Source of the DNA: Luidia sarsii
Taxonomy: Eukaryota; Echinodermata; Asteroidea; Paxillosida; Luidiidae
Assembly (NCBI GenBank): GCA_949987565.1
Contig: OX465114.1
Coordinates: 5,980,832 to 6,044,831, forward strand
Direction: 5' to 3'
DNA length: 64,000 bases
This document shows, one piece after another, positions 22,035 to 32,100 of the stretch. Within the stretch, counting starts at the first letter, position 1. Each line of letters begins with the position of its first letter. Position numbers and translations under genes: made by a program. The notes below the pieces were generated by a model, which worked only from the letters and a program-made list of their open reading frames with translations, had not been told where the DNA came from and made no database searches.

Positions 22035-22935
22035 TACAAACCTCACAGGTTGTGTACCCATCCATGCAGGTTTGTACCCAACCATGCAGGTTTGTACCCA
22101 ACCATGCAGGTTTAAGGCCAACCATGCAGGTTTGTACCCAACCATGCAGGTTTAAGGCCAACCATGCAGGTTTAAGGCCAACCATGCAGGTTTAAGGCCA
22201 ACCATGCAGGTTTGTACCCAACCATGCAGGTTTGTACCCAACCATGCAGGTTTAAGGCCAACCATGCAGGTTTGTACCCAACCATGCAGGTTTGTACCCA
22301 ACCATGCAGGTTTGTATCGAACCATCCATGTTTGTACCAAATCATGCAGGTTTGTATCAAACCACGCAGGTTTGTACCCAACCATGCAGGTTTGTACCAA
22401 ACCATGCAGGTTTGTATCAAACCATGTAGCTTTGTAGCCAACTATGCAGGTTTGTACCATACCATGCAGGTTTGTATCAAACCATGCAGCTTTGTAGCCA
22501 ACTATGCAGGTTTGTACCATAACATGTAGGTTCATACCAAACCATGCAGGTTTGTACCAAACCATGCAGGTTTGTAGCCAACTATGCAGGTTTGTACCAT
22601 ACCATGTACATGTGTAGGTTCGTACCAAACCATGTAGGTTTGTACCAAACCATGCAGGTTTGTACAGACCGTACAGTTTTGTACCCAATTATGCAGGTTT
22701 GTAGCCAACCGTGCGGGTTTGTAGCCAACCGTGCAGGTTTGTAATCAACCATGCTGGTCTGAAACCAACCATGCTGGTCTGTAATCAACCATGCTGCTCA
22801 GTAACCTACCATGCTGGTCTCTACCCAACCATACTAGTCTGTACACAACATTGCTAGTTTGTACCTAACCATGCTGAGTGTATATGTAGATTTATACCCA
22901 ACCATGTAAGTTTGCACCCAAGTACGGCATTGCAG
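22035..22935 (+). repeat. 20-bp minisatellite (ACCATGCAGGTTTGTACCCA)
   Basis: About 45 tandem 20-bp units. The left half is nearly uniform, with TTTGTACCCA and TTTAAGGCCA variants alternating in blocks. The right half is increasingly degenerate. Because the unit is not a multiple of three, three units form a 60-base translated period, which leaves long open frames on both strands. These are by-products of the repeat, not genes. It lies just downstream of the TAB2/3 stop codon (23120). Confidence 0.95.
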
Positions 22936-23119
22936 GTTTGTACTAAACAACATACATAAATGGAGGACTGTTCTCATATTATACATCTATAGTAGTCAAG
23001 AATTTGCAGGGAGTGCTGCACATTGATTAGAATGGACATGCGCGCACATGTGAATTCCCACAAAAAGACAAAGTGTAAGCCTTTGGGGGTATTCAGCAGG
23101 AGTTCTGACTGTCATCTAC

Positions 23120-26100
23120 TTAAATCCGAGGGCTCTCGCAGCATTCACACTTATCTAAGGCAGGATGGTTGAGAAACGTACAGCTGGGGCAGCTCCACTG
23201 GTTGTCCTCTGTGACCACCTCGTACGATGGGGGTGGGGGAAGGGTCTCTACGGCCGCTGAAAAAGACAAAAGATACAAATTTGAAGGTTTGCATGGTGGA
23301 AAATGGAAACATTTTGCGATGACACCATGCTCATTATCTCTTAAGAGAAGGAGTATGACTCTGGAAAGATACACTGCTCTCCTAACCACAGAAACCTTTG
23401 TGAACAGACATACATAAAGTAAATGGTTAAGATGTCAGCACTTGAAAGCAGGCGATCGGCCAAAGCACTGAGCATACAGCGTTTCATTACACATTGAGTA
23501 GAGCAAATCTTTGTTGAAGTTGAAGGTAAAGTAAGTGAATGGTTAGGTTAAGGGTAGGGGTTGCTGTTGCTGGCCCTAGCTCTAACCCTAAATTTGAAGA
23601 CTGCACAAGAGCCATTGTGCTATCTTCAAGATAGCGCATGATTTCGTCTGGTGCCCTGCAAAAGGGCATACATTCAGACACCAACATCACCTTACACCCT
23701 TCTGCTGGGAACAAATTGTCTGGTCCGTTTTATGGCTTTTTACAATTAGTTTTTACTTCATCGTGACGTAATATTCAGGAATGCAACTCTTGAATTGTAA
23801 AAAAAAGAGGAAAATGTCCGAATGAAACTGCAAGCATGAAGCACGAAGCCCTCATGGCGTGTGGTTAAGGGCCCGAGAAAAATTTGGATTCTAGATGCTC
23901 TGTGGTGCATTCTGAGCAGTTTGTGACAACTTATGACTTTAAGCAGAGTGACAGATTTTAACCCTTTTTTTACACAAAATAAAAAGTAAACATCAAAGTT
24001 TTTAACCTGATCTCAGCATGTGTTTTAAATAATAGTTAGGGGAGAAGAAATATCCAGATGCATTTTTTTTTTTAATGGCCGAATTGAAAAACAACGCGGA
24101 AATCCGCGGTTCTGCGGAAAAGTTGCATGCTTGAATATTTGAGCACAAAATTTGAGAGGCACGTACAAAATGGAAAATCACATTGAGTAACGAAAACAAA
24201 TGACCTTAGTGACCATATGCCCTTCTGCAAGGCACCCGACAATTTTCACTCTAAAGGTCTGGATAGGTTGTTTTCCCAATCGACTCACGTTCTGAGATGG
24301 CATTTCCATGCTGCGGGATAGGAGGCACTGGACCAGGTGCTCCGGTCCATTCAATGTTGCCATAGAAATTACTGGATTGAGTAGGGTCCATCAAACCTAG
24401 ATAAAGAATGGAAAAAGTCCATCAAGATAAAATGTATACTGGCAATTTCACAGGGTGGTGTCTACACACATTTGCATGAATTTCAAGAAATCTTAAGAGG
24501 TACACGTATACTGTACTTACTGATTCTGTTAACAAATTTGTTAAAAAGGAGTCCTTCAAGAATTATTAATCATGGAATAAACTGGTCAAAGTCACCTAAT
24601 ATCAAAGCTGCCAACCTACAATGTATCTTAGAGGAAGTTAGGAATACTTCTGCTAAAAAAGAGGAATCACAAAGCAAACTACAGTGTACATAGGAATACA
24701 CATGTATTGCCAAGCCAAAAATTGGAATCTGTTGTCAAGAGCTTGTAAAAAGTGATCAATTTTTACCCCAAAAGAGGAATGATTCCTCCAAAATAGGAAT
24801 GGTTGGGAGCTATGAAATATGCATGACCTTCCTCAAAATCATACATACTTTCTGCCTTTCACTGTTTCAGAAAATGTCTGCAAGATGCGAAGCATTGGGC
24901 ATTGTAAAATTGTGTGAACTGGGTTTTTTGTGAAACCACCTTAAATTTGATGATATTACAAAGACAGACCGATCGAGTCCCTGACTAACCAAACAAATGA
25001 GCAACCAAGTGACTGATTGCCAGACTAAAGGATTTAACAATTCAAGTTAGGGTTAGGTACACCATTTACAAAGGTCAAAGAATCGGAGCTACCATTGGAA
25101 ATTAAAAAATGTTCCACTTTTTTCAAAAATGTCAGATTTCTGATTGCTAACATTTCTCAGATTCTCTAATACCTTGGCAAACTTCCTGCTGTGTATCCGT
25201 AATTTCTCAAATTTAGAATATCCGGAAATCAGGCACTTTTTGTAATTGGAGTACCCTGGTGTACCGGCAAGTCGTTTCCTACCTTGGCTTTTGTGAGATT
25301 CAATTTCCCTTGACATGCACTCATTGTCAATCTGCAGCTGTCGTATCTGCTCTCTCAGCTTGGTGATCTCTCCCGGCTACAGTATGCAAGACAATTGAAA
25401 TAAGCTTCCTCTGAATGACATTTGAAGGTTTTCAAATTCTCTTTTGTGAGTACCGTTACGGTATGTGTGGTTCTGAAAAGACTCGACGTTTCAAACAGTA
25501 CCTCTGACACACCCAGCACACACCTGGCATACCAAGACCCAGGATCCAGTGCAGCATCCTTTATTCCCACCTTAAGCATCCCCACCTTCACCCCTCACTG
25601 GGCTAAGCCCCTCACCAGGATCCCTCTCCACACTACTTGAGCCCCACTCCAAACCAGAATCCAGCAGTCTCCTGAAGATGAACAGAGTACACTGTTCGAA
25701 ACATCAAGTTCCTCCAGTTCTTTTCAGAACCACATACTGTACATACATGCAGCACGGTACTCACAAAAGAGAATTTTGAATGGTGTCACCTCAAAGCTAA
25801 TCCTTCTTCCTCAGAATCTTCATGCAAATTAAAATTGATTCATTGGGTAGTACTGTTATTGGATAGGACCTACTGTACATGTACATTGTGTACAGTATGT
25901 ACATGTACAGTAGGTCATCCACAACTGTGATCGATTTCACCAAACTCATCATAACTTACGACCAACAGGCGATGCACAGATGCGACCTATCACATCTTAC
26001 GTACCATGGGTTATCATAATCAAAATCCACCCCTTCAATCCCCAGTGATTTTGAATCTTTTTGCCAAAAATTTAAGCAGCTACTGACAGACTTAGACGAC

Positions 26101-29100
26101 CAAAATGCAAATAAAAAAAAGAGAGTAACTAGGCATGCTAGGTATGCTTCATTCGGCCAAGGTCTGGCTGGGATTGAAGAAGTCAATCGTCAATGAGCAA
26201 TGGACAGACACCGTACGGTCTGCATCTGTCAGAACTTATGATTGGTTATCAATCGTCAATTTGTAATGCACTGTAAGGCTTTGTGTAATCCACACTCATA
26301 TGCCCCATTCACAGTGGATCTCAATGGCACTGAATAGAGGCGGGTAAGCCCTTTTCACACTACAGAACCAATCCCCAGGGAATAAAGCCCACAGAAAGTC
26401 CGGAGGATTTTTTACCCCACCAACGACCCCCGCAGCCTTTCACACTGGACCCATGTGGTAACTCCCAGGGACACTATTTCCCGGGAATATGCACAGTAGT
26501 TTCACACTGGCAATTGATCCCCGGGGAATGTGCAAACGGAAAGTGCACCTTCTGTAGAACTTTCCCACATGGACGCAAAAAGGTGGGGTAAGTACAAACC
26601 CGCCGACATTCACACACATTAGTTCCTATTCCCAGGGGAAAACGTAAAACCCTGGGGTTTTCTTCTTCTACCCTACTCCAAAGCAGGGGTAAATAGTCCC
26701 CCGGGGAAAGGTTTTCCAAGGGAATTTCTTTGGTAGTGTGAACAGACAGACCGAATTCCCCGGGGAATTTTTGAGAAATCCCCAAAGGATTTCGTCAGAT
26801 GTGAAAGCCTCTTACAGATGGGTCAGGCTTCATCCACTTTTTTTTCAATAAATACTGTACGTACTGATGCAAGAGAATGGACTACTTACAGTGGGAAAGG
26901 GGCCACGGTGGTGGCGTTTAAGGGTAATATCTTCCTCCATTCGGGACGTTTCCTTGTGCATTCGGGCCAGCAACATTTTCTCCGCCTCCAGCTCCTTGTT
27001 AAGGCGTTCATAACGGGCCTTCTGGTGCATCTGCAAGGCTAAGGCAAGACAGAGCCCCCCAAACAAAATGTTAATCACCAATTCATGTCATTCTGATGCA
27101 GTTAAGTACAGACAAAGGGATCAGAATTCAGAACCAACTATTCTACCACATATGTGGTAGAATAGTTGGTTCTGAATTTTGAACATATTCTACATACGTG
27201 TACATGTACATGTATATTATATTCTATATTATTATATTCTACCTGTATACGCATAGAATTGAAAAGAAAGGAGAGAAATGGAAAAATCCAATTTGCATAA
27301 AAACAAATGTGGACGGAATGACGTTTTGATACTAGCAAGATCTCTCTGAAAGACAGCCTTTGTGAAAATAGCGAAGATAATTTGACTGAACCAAGATTTG
27401 AACCAGAGACCTCTGGTCTAATACATGTACACCAAGGGGAAGTGGTCTACCCCCTGAACTATCCAGCCATTAGATGTGGGTTACCGCAAATAGTACTTGG
27501 GCACAGTAGCTACTAGTTACTGTAGCTCCCTCTCCCAGTCCCCAACTGAAAGCAAAGATATATCTGACCCCCTCCCCCACTGGCTAGATCAGGTGGTACA
27601 GCACTGGTACGTACATGTACAGTATATAACCAGAGTGATGTCAGGGTTCATACAGTATTAGACTAACTCCAGTCAAACTAAGTTGCTAAATATTGTCATC
27701 TTTTCATTGAATCATTGCTTCACATTGCCATTGCTTTGTTTCACAACCTTCTAACATGTTATGTTATAGTTACTGATAACTCATAACCGCACCCTCACAC
27801 TGTATTTTGGAGCCTACTGTAAGAAAACGAAACCAAAAACCATTAGGTAAGATAAAAAATACAATCAAATCAAATGCGGGGAATAATCAAGTGAGTAAAT
27901 ACACATTATATAAAAATTTACATACAGTACTCTTAGCATTTGTCTAGTCCACATTTTATAGATAAGTCATGTACGTACGCGTACATGTATATTTTACATA
28001 CACTCATGTACAGGGTACTGTATGTCTTTTATAGACTGTGTAAATTCTGCGAATTCAGCAATTAATAGCAAGGGAAATTTGACTGGAGAGGGACTTACAG
28101 TTAAACTTAGGTCTCAGCTTTAACCTACTGTACCTCAGACAAAAGTTAGCTTATTTATAAGTTGCTCAGTGAGACTCCATGCTTAGTTAGGCTCCATGCC
28201 ATCCCTGGATTTGGTGGAGATACATAGATGACGTGTTCTTCATTTGGATTAGGGACGGTAGCAGCTTGAATGCTTTCTTTGACCACATAAATTCCTTCCA
28301 TAGGACTATCAAATTCACATGGGAGCAGTCTCTTCAACAGACCCACTTTCTGGATGTCACCGTCCGGAAAGACCTCAATACACTCACTACTGACTTGTAT
28401 TCTAAGCCCACCGACACTCATCAATATCTCCATTCCTCCAGTTGTCACCCCAGACACTGCAAGACTGGTATAGCTTACAGCCAGGCCCTCAGATTGAGGC
28501 GCATATAATCCAATGATTCCGACTTTCGCCGCCAAATCCATACACGTGTATTGGCCAGTAACTTGGTTGCTAGAGGCTATAGTTCTCGCCAAGTGAAGAA
28601 CTCCAATGTTGCTAAAGTCTATTCCATTCCCAGAAGTTCAGCACTCAAACAAAAGCCACCAGGTCCCAAGGACAATCCCAAGTTACTTCTTACTCCTTAG
28701 TTACTTCCAGTACCACCCTTCTCTTCCTCCTCTCAGGAAGATAACTAAGGAAAACCACCATATTCTCCACACTTCAGAAGTTCAGATCGTCTGGCTGATG
28801 CCATTCCAAATTCGCCTGTTTTGGCATTCAGGCGCCCCCGTAACCTGCGTGACTTAATTGTCCGAGCAGAGGTTCCCCCTTTGGACTCTTCACTTACAAC
28901 TAAATTTGGTACATTTAAGTGTACCTCGAAATGCATTGTTTGCAAGACACATGTCAAGGAAATAGACTCTTTCAATGGACATTCTTCTGGAACTACCCAC
29001 ACGACCTATGGCTCTATCACGTGCACTACCTCAAACATCATCTCTTGTAGAGTTTGTAATATTCAGTATGTTGGCGAGACCAAAAACACCAGGCTCAAAA

Positions 29101-32100
29101 AACGGATCTATGGCCATAGGTCTACTATCAAACCCGGTAAAATGGACACCCCTGTTGGGTATCACTTCAATCTCCCTGATCATTCGATATCAGATATGAG
29201 TGTACTGGGCATAGAATCACTTGGTCACCGTAGTAATGCTGTCCGTCTTAGCCGTGAGAAAATGTGGATGAAGCGTCTTCGGACTATTCAGCCACATGGT
29301 CTCAACATCCAGGAGGGTAATGACTAATACCATGCAGCTTTCTGATAATCCTTCTTTGTGTTCAGTCCTTCACACTTCTCTCTTTGATCTTTCCCCCTCT
29401 TGCCACTAATCCCTACCCTACTCCTTGCCCTTCTCTTTGATCTTTCCCCCTCTTCTCACTAATCCCTACCCCACTCCTTTCCCTTCCCTTTGATCTCTCC
29501 CTACCAGCTTCACTCTTTGTCCTTTGTTTCTCATTCGTGTCCTATTCACTCTCCCCTCTTCCTTTGTGTACATGTATCTGTTTTGTCCTTGTCACTCTGC
29601 CTTTGAGAAAGGTCCTGCTAGGATCGAAACGTCAGGCCCACTAAATGTTAAGATTATTTATAAGTTAACAAAAAAATTGGGTTAAAGTTGTGATCTTTGC
29701 AAACATTCTCTTTGCTATTTCAATAAACATTTGCTAGTTATTTGTTTCCTTTCCTCTTTTTGTAAAAATACCATTCTGTCTTACTTACCAGTCCTACTAG
29801 GATCAAAATTTTAGGCCCTGTCCATTTTTGAAAATTGCAAACAGTTTGCAACATTTTTGTACAAGGTCTTACAGTATTAGAGAAAAACATCCCAAAAGGC
29901 CCCAAATCAACATTTTTATCAAAGACTTGATCTTTGTGAATAGATGATTCTGGACTTTGGGGCGAGAGGTGTGACATTGATTTGGACTCAATGTACAGTA
30001 TGTTTTGAGGTTGGTTCAAAACCATAGTATAACATGTTTGCGTCGAGGAGAATGTAATTCATTGAGGTTTTGCCCTTGCTCGACGTGATAAACATTGAAT
30101 GCTCAGTACCTGATTAAAAATATTTCAGGCAGCTCGGGCGGGATTCGAACCCGTGACTCCCAATTTCTAGTACGGAGGTCTTAACCACTGGACCACCAAG
30201 CTGGTCGAGGTCATGTGGTGGATTTGAATAATGTATAGCGAGGGGTACCGCGTTGCATCATAGATATAACATGACGTTAGAGAAACCAATCGAAACCAGA
30301 CTAAATGGGTTCCTAACAATGGGAATGGCCTTGCACGCATGCATACATGCACAGTACATACCCTCTGTGTATGCCTGGTCCTCTTTCTCCTTGGACTTGG
30401 ATCTTTCCGGAAGGTGAGTTGGTGGAAGTCTGAGGCTATCTGCGTTCATGTCTTGCTTGGCGACAGGCCACTGTTCCGTCTTCTCTTCCCCGTCCATTAC
30501 GGCGGCACCTGCAGGCGGCTTGCCAGCCGGTTCCGCCACGGCTGCTGCCCCTGCTGCTGCTGCTGCTGCTGCTACAGCTGCTGCTGGCGAGTTTGGCTTC
30601 AGACATATCCTATCCGTGGACTTCACGTAGGTGACTGCGGTGCCTTGGCTGGCCTTCTGCGGGGTGGAGGCCGGGCTGGACGGCTTGGGGAGGTCGAGCT
30701 GGTAGGAGGTGGCAATCAGGGATGGGGACTGCACCTCGGCTGGAGTCAAGTGGCAAGGGCCAAAGGTCCACTGGCTGTTGGCGCCCCTCTCGTTAGCCGG
30801 CTTGGCGTCGGTCAGGAGGTAGGATTCCTCCTGCCACGCAGGCCTAGGCTCAAAGGGCAACTCACTCGGGTCCAAGCCTCTCTCCAGGCCGTTGGAGGTT
30901 GTCGGATTGTACAACCCACTGCCTGGCCGCTGCATGAAGTCCTTCTGGGGATGGGAGACCGTTGGCATATCGCCGGCACCGCTCACCACATGATCGGGCC
31001 CGGCCGGTGCACTCTCTGTCCTAGAGGGCTTTTTATGCATGTCTACGGTGCACAGAGATACGTGTCGCTGTTCGTCGGCCACCAGTGGAGGCGTCCTCTC
31101 CCTCCTGGCGTGGGGCTGCTGCTCCAAATCCGGCACTCCCGTATCCAGCGAGGCCCAGCTGGTGTACTGCCGCTGCGTCATCCCGTCTGGGTCCCGCGGC
31201 GGCTCGACCGGGGGATATTCCTGGGGGTGGAAGTCCCTCTTTGGTGGATGCACCCCCCGTTCGGGGGAGTATAGATGAGAGGAGAAACCGGCACTGCTGC
31301 GAAGGGTTCCCGGCGAGGCATTTGGCACGCTGCTACCCGCATACAACGGATCTCTTGGACCCACCCTGCCATACATGTAGGCGGAACTCAGGTGTTCAAG
31401 TTCGTCCACACAGCGGCTCATGTTGCCATTATTCTGCACAGTTATCATCGGGAAAGATCAAAACAATTTCAAGATGATAGACAAACACACAAAAATACTG
31501 TATATCATACATAATAATAATAAATACATGAGATTCATATTGCATCAAATAGTGCCTAAGGTGCACAGAAAAAAAGGTAAAAGAAGAAAAAAAAGGAAAG
31601 GATATAATGTGACATGATAAGTAATGAACATTAAATAACAATGACTTTCGTACAATATAAGATAGATTTTAAAGGATTTCTTGGTATAGATCCATTCTAT
31701 GTATGGTAATCGGTTTCGGAGAGTTGGTCCTGCACGTGCGTAGGCACGTTCTCCCATAAAGCTTTGGCTCTCAAATGAAGCAATTTGGACTTGCTAAGTC
31801 ACTCTTGCCCCTTATATTATCATAGTACTACCTGTATACACAACCACCTCGGGCATTTTATACTGTTGTTAACGAGACCTAGAGCTGGCATATCAGTGCT
31901 CTGCCCATCTGAGCTACATGTATCTAGCCCTTACATGGTGGCATCCACTTTGTGTGATCCTCAAACTGCGGTAGCAATATTTACAACAATTGGTTGTTTG
32001 CATCTGAATGAAAGCGGGGGTGTGATCCCTGGAGACATATTGCAGTCAAGGGTTAAATGGTTCTGACTGGCGCCCCCACCCTGCCAAAGACTAGTTGATT

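Noticed and set aside
22152..22688. 178-codon minus-strand ORF (and partners on both strands) with repeated LHGWVQTCMVG-type blocks
   Set aside because: It is the 20-bp minisatellite read through; three units make a 60-base translated period, so several frames stay open. No start context, domain or splice structure.
30339..31274. 311-codon plus-strand ORF
   Set aside because: Opposite-strand shadow of the large TAB2/3 exon 2, whose minus-strand frame has the family match and correct splice sites.
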